In this document: positions 42,541 to 55,320 of the stretch, piece after piece
Position numbering within the stretch: the first letter of the stretch is position 1
Layout: every line of letters starts with the position of its first letter
Assembly (NCBI GenBank): GCA_025617745.1
Contig: CM046858.1
Coordinates: forward strand, 40,841,850-40,905,849
DNA from: Heliocidaris erythrogramma
Taxonomy: Eukaryota; Echinodermata; Echinoidea; Camarodonta; Echinometridae
DNA: 64,000 bases
Direction of reading: 5' to 3'
The notes under the pieces: generated by a model
The model's input: only the letters and a program-made list of their open reading frames with translations
Database searches by the model: none
Told to the model about the DNA's origin: nothing
Translations under genes and position numbers: made by a program

Positions 42541-43996
42541 TAGGTTTTCCCGTTCAATTTCACAATTTGTTCAATCTATTTCCCATTTCGAGCATTCGAA
42601 TTCACAAACGATATGATCGCCATGGTAAATGAACATGTAAATTAAATTTCGTTTTTGCTCCTTCAAATTCGTGATCTGTGCAACGAATTTTTCAAATGGG
42701 TCATCAAGATTCCTATTAAGAGCAAACGGTTTAATGAAAGAGCAATCAATTTCACTTTGATTCGTCCAAATTCACTATTCGTGCAACAAATTCTTCAAAT
42801 GGTTCATTCTCATCTGAAAAAGAGCAAACGATATAACCAGTGAGCATCCAAATTCATTTATACACGTGCAAATTAACTTTTTGTGGAACAGATTCTTAAA
42901 AATCTTCATTCAAATTTGACTTACAAGCAAAAGTTTGAAATCGAAGCATCCAATTTCACCTGCAATCGGCTTCGGTTACTCTTCGGTCATTCAATTTCAT
43001 CAAAAGACTGTTAAGTTTTAAATAAGTGCATTCGATTAATGTGTATTGTAAGTTTTTGGAAAACCTTATAAAATTGTGAGCTAGGAAGCCCTCGGGCGCA
43101 AATATTCTGACTGAATGAGAAGCGCCTTAAAACGCAAACAAACAACAAACAACCTCGGTCATTCTGCATGTTGCGCTTATGAGTACCACGTTTACCTACT
43201 ATCCGCTTCACATTGAAAAAATGGCAGATTATCACCCAGTTCGCTACAGGAAAAATTCAAACGAGGATAGGAGAAGGCTAATTGAGGCATACATACATAC
43301 CCTTCTATATGAAAATAAAGACATTCCACAACGTTAAAAATCAATACTGAAGAAAACAATCATTCTGTCATTACATAAAATGTGAAAGTTTTGAATAGAA
43401 TTTGATATATATGTCATGAGTCAAAAATAAATCCCATTCATAAATATATGAAGAGAGATTAAAATGTATGGCATATAAAGCTTAATAAAAAGCAAGTCTA
43501 TTTCTTAAATAGAAGCAAAAAGACATAAATGGTATACAAAGACAAAGAGGCACACGCAAGCACATCATTAAAAACCACGAAATCCGTGAAAGTTGATCAA
43601 CGAATCTATGATTTTAAAATGAATTCCTTAAAATGAAAGTGAATGTCAAAACAGGCCCCTCTGGGGTACTTTCTTAATTTGAATGCATGAACATTGAAAT
43701 CTAATGCACGAAATTTGAAACCGTATAGTACTAAAACGAATTCGTAAGAACGATCGCTAATTTGAAAATAAATCGAATGCGGATAAAGAAAAATGGAATG
43801 ATATTAATTGAAAAAATCTTGTCCATAAATGAATTTCAGTGTTCATAAATTAATCTGCTTGTCTCGAAAAGAATTTCAATGACTCCATTCAAAATTTGAA
43901 AACGACCGATATCGATCGTTAGACGATAGTGTCTGAATTTGAATGCATCTAAATTAATTTGACTGACAAAAATATGAAATCGAGCGGGAAAACCTA
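42541..43996. mobile_element. TAGGTTTTCCCG element, copy 2 (1456 bp)
   Basis: The ends TAGGTTTTCCCGTTCAATTTC and GAAATCGAGCGGGAAAACCTA are inverted repeats with TA on both sides (42539-42540, 43997-43998). Removing it with one TA joins LSGDKLNY directly to LTFTLNLELKK in frame. Inside the left half, a ~110-bp unit (GTGCAACRAATTYTTCAAATGG ... AGAGCAAACG) repeats three times. No transposase found. Same family as 35122-36073. Confidence 0.85.
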
Positions 43997-43998
43997 TA

Positions 43999-44704
43999 TT
44001 TAACTTTTACATTAAATTTAGAACTGAAAAAAGTACAAGAATGGTTCCTTGCCAATCAGTTAAAATTGAATGTTGACAAAACATGCTGTATGATATTTCA
44101 ACCTAAATATAAGAATATTTCCGTTGATAACTTTGAGATACATATTCAATACAGTAAAATTCTTGTTGTTCACTCTACACGATTTTTGGGTGTTGTCATA
44201 AATGATAAACTTACTTGGAAAGAGCACATAAATGATATATCTTGCAAAGTATCTAAATCCGTTGGTGCAATTAACAGACTAAAGAAATCAATTCCATTAA
44301 ACATACTTTTTTTTAATGTTCTATCAATCAATAGTTTTGCCATATTTTAATTACGGTAATATACTTTGGGGTAACTGTGCGATGGTTCATTTAAATCGAA
44401 TATTTGTTTTACAGCAACGTGCAGTCAGAACAACAAATATCAAAATGCAAATTTTATGTATTCATTTGCTCGAAATTCACTTCCACCATTTTATGATTTA
44501 TTTGTAAAAAATAAATTTCTAAATAAATACCGTACTAGACAGTACGAAGACTTTCATTTACTAAATGTTAGAAATAAGTTTTCCCGAACCACAATCCAAT
44601 ACGCTGGACCCACCCTTTGGAATAGCTTACCGAGGGCACTTAAATCTTGCCCTTCCCTTAACTCTTTTAAACATAGATATAAAAGGTTTCTTATTGACTC
44701 GTAA
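43999..44704 (+). pseudogene. LINE 2 reverse transcriptase, 3' part
   Basis: Continues from the insertion with VQEWFLANQLKLNVDKTCCM, then RFLGVVINDKLTWKEHI (RT motif E region). After frame changes it reads FNYGNILWG, QQRAVR, and a C-terminal NKFSRTTIQYAGPTLWNSLP with SFKHRYKRFLIDS, ending at 44703. The final motif is typical of Jockey/CR1-group ORF2 ends. Confidence 0.85.
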
Positions 44705-44874
44705 TTTGTTTTATGATGCCGTTTTTCTTTTTTGTATTATCTTATGTCTTTTTTCTTTGGGATCAGCCTTTGATAGGCCTATGGCCTTTGCAAATCCCGC
44801 ACATTTGTATTCTTTGTATTGTATGCCTGTATACTCAACCTATGTATTTATGTATGTTATTTTGTCTTGTTTTT

Positions 44875-45382
44875 TAATAATAATAATAATAATAATAACG
44901 GTCATTTATAACGCGCTATTCACAAAAGAGTATCATAGCGCTTACAATTCACAAATATACATGTATACAAAAGAACAAAAATTAACTTTATGGAAAAAGA
45001 TAAGTTTTTAGTTTGGATTTAAAAAAGTTAGCTGGTTTTCTATTACTCGTATTGAGAGTGGGATATTATTCCAAACCCTAGAAGCAGTTACACTAAATCG
45101 TTTTTCAGCAAATGAAAGAGTTGATCTGGGAATTACAAGTCTAGTGATATCAGTTTTTGAACGGAGATTACGAGCGGGTAAGTACAACGAAATTGTGTCA
45201 GCAAGGTAAAATGTGAAATAAATGAATTGAATTGAATTGAAATTTGAATAGACAATAGACATTCTTCTTTCTTGAAAATCAAAACTGAAAATATATGACA
45301 TAGTGCTTGTATATATAGCATGCCAATACTGTATAACAGCACACACACCCACATACCAGCACAAAAAGTAAGGAAAATCCAC
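44875..45382 (-). pseudogene. Antisense LINE 3 3' end
   Basis: The minus strand encodes LPARNLRSKTDITRLVIPRS and FSVTASRVWNNIPLSIR, the C-terminal end of an ORF2, followed by a 3' tail with GCGCGTTATAAATGACCG and (TTATTA)n at 44875-44900. Its tail meets the tail of LINE 2. A (TTGAA)n-like run at 45222-45240 lies just upstream of the conserved coding part, suggesting an older junction. Confidence 0.75.
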
Positions 45383-45785
45383 TTTGGTCGATTATATTTC
45401 TGTAGTAAATATTATTCGTCATTTTTTAAACCAAAACCTAGAAGCAGTTACACTAAATCGTTTTTCAGCAAACGAAAGAGTTGATCTGGGAATTACAAGT
45501 CTAGTGATATCAGTTTTTGAACGGAGATTACGAGCGGGTAAGTACAACGAAATTGTGTCAGCAAGGTAAAATGTGAAATAAATGAATTGAATTGAATTGA
45601 AATTTGAATAGACAATAGACATTCTTCTTTCTTGAAAATCAAAACTGAAAATATATGACATAGTGCTTGTATATATAGCATGCCAATACTGTATAACAGC
45701 ACACACACCCACATACCAGCACAAAAAGTAAGGAAAATCCACTTTGGGCTATTATATTTCTGTAGTAAATAATATTCGTCATTTT
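45071..45785. repeat. 360-bp near-identical tandem duplication
   Basis: 45071-45425 and 45431-45785 are the same sequence in direct orientation with only a handful of differences (for example AAATGAAAG/AAACGAAAG, GGTCGATTA/GGGCTATTA). The duplicated block contains part of the antisense LINE 3 coding end and the TTGAA run. Confidence 0.9.
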
Positions 45786-46670
45786 TGGTATCATCTTAAA
45801 CTTGAACAATTCTCTAGCCAACGTCACCATATTTGGTATGACTTGTCAAAAGGGCATGTGCATGGTCGAGTAAATGGGGGGGGGGGGGGGGGGGGGGGGG
45901 GAGCGGTCTGAGGAGAAATTTTGCAAAATTGACTTGATTGTTAAAAAAAAAAAAGAAGTTGTCTATTCTGCCTCGTTTATCTAAGTGAATAACCTCCAGT
46001 CAAGCGAACCACAAGTGCAGAATCACGACACTATGACAGCATACAAACACAAACAACAAATACAAAACGCACAATCTGACTGCAGACACGAACAACAAAC
46101 AAGCAAACACGGCACGGACCGTATCAAGATCTGTCATTCTTGGCATGATGCAGTTGGAAGACAAGTAACCAGGAAGTGGATAATCACTACAAGTCATTTA
46201 ATAATATAATAATAAAACAAAATAAATACAGCAAGGATTTTTTAACAGTGAGAATGTCCTTGGAGACCCCACTAATCCAATCATTCACACAAGAAAGAAA
46301 AGTGTTCCCGTTATGTTATTGTGTTCCGATGACTTTGAATTTTGGATTACCCCCCACCCCTCCATCTAATAATTAACATAAGAATAAAAATAACCCCTTC
46401 TGTGTTTGCAATGTTCAGATGTCTTTTGAAATTGAGGTTTACTTGGCGAATGATTATGAATTCAAATCCTGAAACCAAAAGCCAAAATATCGCTCATTTT
46501 GCAACATTTCCTTTTGACCCTTCCCCTCATTTACGCCGCCTGCACACACCCCATTCAGCAAATCATATCAGGTATCTTATTGTTTGATAGGGAATTATCA
46601 AAGCTTTAAAATGATAATACGGCCTTTTTTGTTCTAATTTTAAAGAAATATAATCGATCAAAGTAGACTT
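45786..46670. other. Gene-free stretch with long poly-G
   Basis: A G run spans about 45877-45901. No gene is supported elsewhere. Confidence 0.6.
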
Positions 46671-46806
46671 TCCTTACGTTTTTGTGCTGGGTATATATAG
46701 GGTTGGGAAAAATGTTACCCTATATTGGTTAAAATCTTACCCAGCAAACATTCATGTCCCCTTTTTACCCAATGTTGAGTGAATTTCACCCAACTTTTCT
46801 CAGAGT
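46671..46806. repeat. GGGTTGGG/TTACCCA short inverted repeats
   Basis: GCTGGGTATATATAGGGTTGGG is followed by TTACCC, TTACCCAGCA, TTTACCCAATG and TCACCCAACTTTT: several short inverted copies of a TGGGT(A/T)A word. It is possibly a small MITE; borders unclear. Confidence 0.4.
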
Positions 46807-46811
46807 GGAGA

Positions 46812-47365
46812 TATATATTTGATTTGATTTGATTTATTTACCACCAAAAACATTTAATTACAATAATTTTTTTTACATACAATGATATTTACATATAAAT
46901 GAAGAAAAGCATTGGTTGCTAAAAGTGGCCAGATAATAGCACATGTGCTAGTCGAGCCTGACCCACAAAAAAAAAAACAAAAACACACAAGTATTTTGGT
47001 AAAGTTCAATTAATACCCAAATTAAAAATAGTTTACAATGAAGTACAAAAAGTAGAAAGTAATGATGTTAAATACATTTCTTGTACATATACAGACTATA
47101 CATAAACGTTTTCACTTATGATTTACTCAGAAAATATGTCGTAACAGAATTCTGTGAATACAATATGCTTCTTAGGCTAGTCTTATAAGTGCTTCCCCAC
47201 ACTTCTATTCCGTAGGTAATGTGTGGTTGTATAAAGGCTTTATATAGCAGTATTAAAGTGCGCCTGGGTACAAAATGTCGCAACCTAAATATCACTCCAA
47301 CTTTCTTTATTATGCACTGATTTACAAAACGAATGTGATTATTCCAAGACAGATCCCAGGTAACA
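46812..47365 (-). pseudogene. Antisense LINE 4 3' end
   Basis: The minus strand reads LSWNNHIRFVNQCIIKKVG and LLYKAFIQPHITYGIEVWG, the RT thumb and C-terminal region of an L2-like ORF2. A 3' region continues to an (AAATC)n tail at about 46812-46835. The 5' side ends near 47365, where the A minisatellite starts. Confidence 0.75.
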
Positions 47366-49300
47366 GGACCATGTGGGGCCCATATGGGCATCATCCGGGC
47401 CATCTGGGCCATCTGGGCAAAAGGGAACCCATATAAATCCCATATGTATCCCTTGTGGGACCCACATGGGTTAACCCATTTTGAGATCTACTTGGGCCAG
47501 CCCATATGGGAACCATATGGGAAAAGACTGGGAAAACCCATACGGGAATGACATGTAAATGCCCATATGGGTATCATATGGGAATAAGCTGGGCAAACCC
47601 ATCTGGGAAACATCTGTAAATGCCCATATGGGTACCATATGGGAATAAGCTGGGCAAACCCATCTGTGAAACATATTCAAATGAACATATGGGTATCATA
47701 TGGGAATAAGCTGGGCAAAACCATCTGGGAAACATATGTAAATGCCCAAATGGATATCATGTGGGAATAAGCTGGGCAAACCCATATGGGAAAACATTTG
47801 TAAATGCCCATATGGGTATCATATGGGAATAAGCTGGGCAAACCTATCTGGGAAACATATATATTTGCCCAAATGGGTATCATATGGGAATAAGCTGGGC
47901 AAACCCACCTGGGAAACATATATATTTGCCCATATGGGTATCATATGGGAATAAAATGGGCAAACCGATATGGGAATGGCATGTAATAAAATGCCCATAT
48001 GGGTATAAAATGGGAATAAACTGGGCAAACCGATATGGGAATGACATGTAAATGCCCATATGGGTATCATATGGGAATATGCTGGGGAAACCCATCTGGG
48101 AAACATATATATTTGCCCAAATGGGTATCATATGGGAATAAGCTGGGCAAACCCATCTGGGAAACATATATATTTACCCAAATGGGTATCATATGGGAAT
48201 AAGCTGGGCAAAACCAAATGGGAAAGACATGTAAATGCCCAAATGGGTATCACATCGGAGTAAGCTGGGCAAACCCATCTGGGAAACATACATTTTTGCC
48301 AAAATGGGTATTATATGGGAATAAGCTGGGCAAACCCATCTGGGAAACATATATATTTGCCCACGTTGGTATCATATGGGAATAAGCTGGACAAACCCAC
48401 CTGGGAAACATATATATTTGCCCATATGGGTATCATATGGGAATAAAATGGGCAAACCGATATGGGAATGGCATGTAAATGCCCATATGGGTATAAAATG
48501 GGAATAAACTGGGCAAACCGATATGGGAATGACATGTAAATGCCCATATGGGTATCATATGGGAATATGCTGGGCAAACCCAAATGGGAAAGACATGTGA
48601 ATGCCCAAGTGGGTATCACATCGGAGTAAGCTGGGCAAACCCATCTGGGAAACATATATTTTTGCCAAAATGGGTATTATATGGGAATAAGCTGGGCAAA
48701 CCCATCTGGGAAACATATATATTTGCCCACATGGGTATCATATGGGAATAAAATGGGCAAACCGATATGGGAATGGCATGTAAATGCACATATGGGTATT
48801 ACATGGAAATAAACTGGGCAAACCGATATGGGAATGACATGTAAATGCCCATATGGGTATTACATGGGAATAAAATGGGCAAACCGATATGGGAATGGCA
48901 TGTAAATGCACATATGGGTATTACATGGAAATAAACTGGGCAAACCGATATGGGAATGACATGTAAATGCCCATATGGGTATTACATGGAAATAAACTGG
49001 GCAAACCGATATGGGAATTACATGTAAATGCCCATATGGGTATTACATGGGAATAAACTGGGCAAACCAATATGGGAAAGACATGCAAATGTCCACATGG
49101 GAATCATAAGGGAATATGCTGGGCAAACTCAAATGGGAAAGACATGTAAATGCCCATATGGGTATAACATGGGAATAAACTGGGCAAACCGATATGGGAA
49201 TGGCATGTAAATGACCATATGGGTATCATATGGGAATATGCTTGGCAAACCCAAATGGGAAAGACATGTAAATGCCCATATGGGTATCACATGGGAGTAA
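47366..49300 (+). repeat. 61-bp minisatellite array A, second locus, left part
   Basis: About 31 units of the same 61-bp repeat as at 2.5 kb, with subtypes ending CATCTGGGAAACATATATAT or CGATATGGGAATGACATG. The first ~150 bp (GGGGCCCATATGGGC) are diverged edge units. All six frames are partly open, but no protein is implied. The array is cut at 49300 by foldback element B. Confidence 0.95.
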
Positions 49301-49309
49301 CCCTTACAA

Positions 49310-51225
49310 AAATATCCTGTGGTATTCCTGTGGTATTTCTATGGTACTTTATAATACAACAGAAAATACCACAGGGATGAAGAGGTACCACACATAAGCA
49401 TGTGGTACTGCAGAGGTGTATCCTGTGGTACCCATGTGGTATGAAAAATACCATAAGAAATACCACAGAGAAAAACTATACCACAAAAATACCATACAGC
49501 AGTGCTGTGGTATTTATATTGTACAGTGTACTACCACAGAAAATACCACAGGGATAAAAAGGCCCACACAGATTCCTGTGGTACTGCAGAGGAGTAGCCT
49601 GTGGTACATACTTGGAACTAAAAATACCACAGGGATGAAGAGGTACCACACATAAGCATGTGGTACTGCAGAGATGTAGCTTGTGGTACCCATGTGGTAT
49701 GACAAATACCATAAGAAATACCACAAAGAAAAACTATGCCACAAAAATACCATACAGCAGTGCTGTGGTATTTATATAGTACAGTGTAATACCACAGAAA
49801 ATACCACAGGGATGAAAAGGCCTACACAGATTCCTGTGGTACTGCAGAGGAGTATAGCCTGTGGTACATACTTGGAACTAAAAATACCACAGGGATGAAA
49901 AGGCCCACACAGATTCATGTTGTACTGCAGAGGAGTATAGCCTGTGGTACATACTTGGAACTAAAAATACCACAGGGATGAAAAGGCCCACACAGATTCC
50001 TGTGGTATGTGTCGCCTGTGGTACCCGTGTGGTACCCATTTATCCACAGGAAATACTACAAAGAAAATTTACCACAGAAATATCATACAACAGTGCTGTA
50101 CTGTTGTACAGTGTGACAAGGCTGTAAGAGATACCATACAGATTCCTGTGGTGCTGCAGAGGAGTAGCCTTTGGTACATACTTGGACCTAAAAATACCAC
50201 AGGGATGAAAAGGCCCACACAGATTCCTGTGGTATACTGCAGATGTGATCGCCTGTGGTAGCCATGTGGTAAAAGAAATACCACAGGAAATACTACAAAG
50301 AAAAATGTACCACAGAAATATCATACGACAGTGCTGTGTTATTTATGATTTATGTGGTATCTTTTACAGCCGTGTACACTGTACCACATAAATAACACAG
50401 CACGTACTGTTGTATGATATTTCTGTGGTACATTTTTCTTTGTAGTATTTCCTGTGGTATTTCTTTTACCACATGACTACCACAGGCGATCACATCTACA
50501 GTACCACAGGAATCTGTGTGGGCCTTTTCATCCCTGTGGTATTACACTGTACTATATATATACCACAGCACTGCTGTATGGTATTTTTGTGCTATATTTT
50601 TTCTTTGTGGTATTTCCTATGGTATTTTTCATACAACTGTACTATATAAATAACACAGCACTGCTGTATGGTATATATATAGTACAGTGTAATACCACAG
50701 GGATGAAAAGGCCCACACAGATTCCTGTGGTATACTGCAGATGTGATCGCCTGTGGTAGCCATGTGGTAAAAGAAATACCACAGGAAATACTACAAAGAA
50801 AAATGTACCACAGAAATATCATACGACAGTGCTGTGTTATTTATGATTTATGTGGTATCTTTTACAGCCGTGTACACTGTACCACATAAATAACACAGCA
50901 CGTACTGTTGTATGATATTTCTGTGGTACATTTTTCTTTGTAGTATTTCCTGTGGTATTTCTTTTACCACATGACTACCACAGGCGATCACATCTACAGT
51001 ACCACAGGAATCTGTGTGGGCCTTTTCATCCCTGTGTTATTACACTGTACTATATATATACCACAGCACTGCTGTATGGTATTTTTGTGCTATAGTTTTT
51101 CTTTGTGGTATTTCCTATGGTATTTTTCATATCACTGTATTATATAAATAACACAGCACCGCTGTATGGTAATTTGTGGTATAGTTTTTCTTTGTGGTAT
51201 TTTCTATGAAGTTTTTCATACCCTC
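49310..51225. repeat. Left arm of element B, CTGTGGTA modules with 498-bp duplication
   Basis: TACCACAG and CTGTGGTA words alternate in long inverted blocks. The block at about 50221-50590, itself nearly palindromic around 50350, recurs at about 50719-51090, an offset of 498 bp with few changes. GGAATCTGTGTGGGCC and GATCGCCTGTGGTAGCC mark both copies. Frames open here are repeat artefacts. Confidence 0.85.
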
Positions 51226-53990
51226 AGAAGATGCCTTAGAATGAATAGCTCGAAACACTTTGAATTATTTCAATCAGTTAGTGAATTCTGAACACTTTAG
51301 TATGTTTAATATCAGGGGCCTGTAACATTTATAAAGATACAATAAATCTTACAATCAATTGTAACTCTTTAGTACATGGTTTGCCATAGACTTACGATTG
51401 ATCAATCGTAAGATTGAGTTATCTCTTTATGTTACGGGCCCCAAATTAAAGTGCTATTAAGCATCAATACCATCGCGACGCATAGGCCTATTGATTACCA
51501 ACATATTACATTTCATTGCAAAATGGTCTGAATCTAATAGACTATGCACAAGCAACTGCACACACACAGACACACACATGTATTGGTACACCGGTACACA
51601 CCATAGAGTTGAGTTCTGTGTATAACTCTATGGCAGACACTATGGCAGACATATTTGGCAATATGCCAGCCGTTACATTAACGCGGTCTTTGGATGCATG
51701 CAGTTCGGGCATGCGCAGCTAGCTAGAGATTCAAATGATCTACAACAGCCAGTGATTGCAAGTGAAAGGCAGAACATGTGCCTACAAGATTTCTGGATTA
51801 TAAACTTCATTTTAAAGGTGAGCAATGGCAATGTATTTTATGAAGTAATAGCAATTCATTTAATATTATTCACTTTCTTGATGGGTATTTTTGTACTGAG
51901 CATCACTCGACAGTTGATGTGTGAGAGTAATGAATGAAGGTTTAAGTACTTAAGACAGTTAAGCTTGTAGTTCCACCTATTCATATACATGTATTCGTTG
52001 TTTTTGTCCTATGGTGGGTATCAACTTTCTGCATGCATGTTTCATAAATTAAATAAAAGAATTCTACGTTATTTTATGAGCAGATAGACCTATAGTGTCC
52101 CTGAAAAGAGCCAAAATTATTCAAACATTATGTAGAGGCTGCATGGCCGGCAGGGGGGGGGGGGGGGGGGGGGGGGTGGGGGGAGTTGCATCTGATCATT
52201 CGGTGCATAAATTTTGTTAGATGTATCAAATTTAATGACGAATCCGGAGGATCTAGTAAAATTTACTTTGCAATAGTTGCTCAGGAAGACATTTTCTGAA
52301 AATATTTTGATGTTTTCTTGCAAGAATGTTGTGAAATTAAATAAAAAAGATTTAAATATGTAGATATGAACAAAAACATTTTATTACAACTTTGATAATG
52401 ATATTTGGAAATGGGAAGATGATGCATTCTTTTTTCTTCTGCCATTGTGTAAAATAAATTGACACTTTCTTTTTTAATTGTTCATTTTCTTTTATCTGCA
52501 TGGCAGGAAAGATGGCATTTTGTTCAGTCTGAGGCTCGGCAGGATCAAGCTTATGTCTAAGGGATTGGACCTGAGCGAAGCGTTCTGCCTACATGTACAT
52601 GTAGGTACGTGAGGAATTCGGCGAGCATGTCTTAGCTGCGTTAGTAAGAGTGGATCTGTGGGCACGTGGTACCGTGCTTGGGCTCAGAGGAGTACTTATA
52701 TGTAGTAGCATGTGTGACTCGTACGTACATGTTTAGAATCATTCATATAAAATTAACTTATCATTTGCTAGTCTTTATAATGACACTTTAAATTTCTGAG
52801 ATAATGTCAAGTCATAATGTAAATGTCTTATCTATTTGACAAGCCTTTTTTAATTTTACTTTTTACTTGTCTCCTCAAAAAAGTGGACTTGGAAGTCAGA
52901 TTACAAAAATGATTAAAAAAATGTATTCTTCTGTTGGGGCAATGTATTAAATTTGCATAGTTATGAAAATACATGTATCATAAGAATAGGGGAATATCTT
53001 TGGGAAATCCTCACTTTTGAACATGAAACTGAAACAATAATGTAGGTGACATTTAAAAAAAAGAAATACTATTGAAGACTTTACTCTTACTCAGAGCCCT
53101 GCAGTATCCTTGATCATGAGAAGAGGAGACTGATAATGTACATGTTATACTTGTACTTGTTATACTTAACAATTAGCCACTTGTGCATTCTTTCAAAATT
53201 GTAATCAAGAGGAAAACTGTGTTCTTCTAAACAAGAGACAATATTTCAGATATGTGTTAGTTGTGTATTTTTTTAGATTATAGTCATGTCCATTCATAGG
53301 AATGTAACTGCTGTCCTCATGAAAGTAGCATTTTTAACTGAGAAATGACCAGTAACAAAATTTTGCAATGTCCCTCAACTCTCTAGTGAGCGTGTGTGAA
53401 GAACATTTTATTTGACCAAGTTTATGAGTAAGCACACATCAAAGGAAACTGTCGCTCTTCAAAATTCACAATGGTCTCTTCATAAGCTCATTGTACCAAG
53501 AATTATTGGTACAATGAGCTTTTGAAGAATGTTCTTCACACATGCTAGCTAGAGAGTTTTGTACTCATGACTTATTTCATTCAAGTCTTGTGCATCTTTT
53601 CGGACAGAAAAAAAAAATGTTTCAAAAGTATTATGGCGGTATTCATGAACTGTACTATTCAACTCTCAATATAATCATTAAATCAAACTGTAACATGGGA
53701 GCCTGGAACTGGCCTCCAAATTGGAAAATTTGCAGAGGACTTTGGTAGTTCTCAACTACTCATCGAGCATAATTTCATGTAGGTGTAAGATGCCAAAAGG
53801 GGAGCTCCTCAACAAATGTTGAACTTCGATGTCTTCTGAATTCAGGTTTAAGTGCTACATTCATTCTTGGAGCTTTTTTTTCTCATTCCTGAATTAACTC
53901 AATACTGCCTCCCTTTTTTCCATGTAGTATCTGTTCAGGGATTTGAATCATATGTTACTAGTGTTTCAAAGTTAATTTCTTTACAGTTAC
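51226..53990. other. Centre of element B: no gene, two hairpins
   Basis: No protein family is recognised. A hairpin of GGGGCCTGTAAC...GTTACGGGCCCC spans 51314-51442. Another lies at 53378-53561, whose core AGCTCATTGTACCAA/TTGGTACAATGAGCT (53485-53499, 53506-53520) is perfect. A long G run lies at 52156-52184. Confidence 0.6.
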
Positions 53991-55320
53991 GGGTCAATTT
54001 TACTTCAATACTTTACCTGCCTTTTACCACACAGCTATACCACAGTGGAGTACCATACAGCTATACCACAGGGGAATACCAAATAGCAGTACCACAGGAG
54101 TACCTCACAGCAATACCACAGACGAGTACCACACAGCAATACCACAGATGAGTACCACACAGTAATACCACAGATGAGTACCACACAGTAATACCACAGG
54201 GGAAACTACAGAGCAATACCACAGGGTAATACTACAGAAATACCACAGAGAAGTACCACACAGCAATACTACAGAGGAGTACCGCAAAGCAATACCACAA
54301 GGGAGTACCACATAGTAATACCATATGAGAGTAGCTGTGTGGTACTCTCATATTCAGTATGGTATTTTTGTGTGGTACTTCTCTGTGGTATTGGCCTATG
54401 TCCAAAGATGAACTCAGGTATTGCTGTGTGGTACATCTGTGTGGTACTGGTTTGCGGTACTGCTATGCGGTATGTGGTAAACATCTGTGGTATTGCCCTA
54501 TGGTATACCACAGGAATTGCTATGTGGTACAGTTATGTGGTACTGCTGTGTGGTACAGCCATGTGGTACTGCTGTGTGGTACAGCCATGTGGTACTGCTA
54601 TGTGGTATTGCTGTGTGGTACAGCTATGTGGTACTGCTATGTGGTACAGCCATGTGGTATTGACGTGATTTGTGTGGTATATGTCCCAAAATACCACATG
54701 TATTGCTGTGTGGTACAGCCATGTGGTACTGCTGTGTGGTAAAGGCCATGTGGTACAGCCATGTGGTACTGCTATGTGGTACAGCCATGTGGTACTGCTA
54801 TGTGGTATTGCTGTGTGGTACAGCCATGTGGTACTGCTATGTGGTACAGCCATGTGGTATTGACGTGATTTGTGTGGTATATGTCCCAAAATACCACATG
54901 TATTTCTGTGTGGTACAGCCATGTGGTACAGCCATGTGGTACTGCTGTGTGGTACATGTGTGTGGTATTGACGTGATTTGTGTGGTATATGTCCCAAAAT
55001 ACCACATGTATTGCTGTGTGGTACTGGCATGCGGTATTGCTTTGTGGTATTGTTTTGTGGTATTAACATGTGGTAATGGGCCCGGGGTTCTGTGGTATAC
55101 GTCCCAAAATACCACAAGATCCACAGGTGAATTCCATGGGTATTTTTCTTGTGGTATTTTCTATGTGGTAATCCCGTGTGGTATTTATGTGTGGTACTTC
55201 TATGTGGTAAATGTCCCAAAAAACCACAGGAATTTTCTGTGGTATACCGCAGGAATTTTCCTATGGTATATCCTATGGTATATCCTGTGGTAACGTTGTG
55301 TGGTATACCACAGCAAATTT
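53991..55320. repeat. Right arm of element B, 13-bp GTGGTAC modules
   Basis: First TACCACAG modules (to about 54340), then a long inverted run in which GTGGTACTGCTAT and GTGGTACAGCCAT alternate every 13 bp. Larger blocks (GTGATTTGTGTGGTATATGT, then CCCAAAATACCACATG) repeat three times near 54665, 54862 and 54970. Long open frames of Trp/Tyr/Cys/Val or Thr/His/Pro composition are by-products. Confidence 0.85.

Larger units (their letters stand above)
40446..44900 (+). mobile_element. Non-LTR retrotransposon 2 (Jockey/CR1 group), broken
   Basis: The order is endonuclease, reverse transcriptase and a C-terminal NSLP motif, ending at an (AAT)n tract (44875-44899). A 1456-bp DNA element at 42541-43996 splits the RT. 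The sequence differs clearly from LINE 1. Many stops and frameshifts. Confidence 0.85.

Noticed and set aside
47471-49210. Open frames with repeated MFPRWVCPAYSHMIPIWA-type peptides
   Set aside because: They arise from the 61-bp minisatellite; the period rotates the frame and the peptides occur in several frames.
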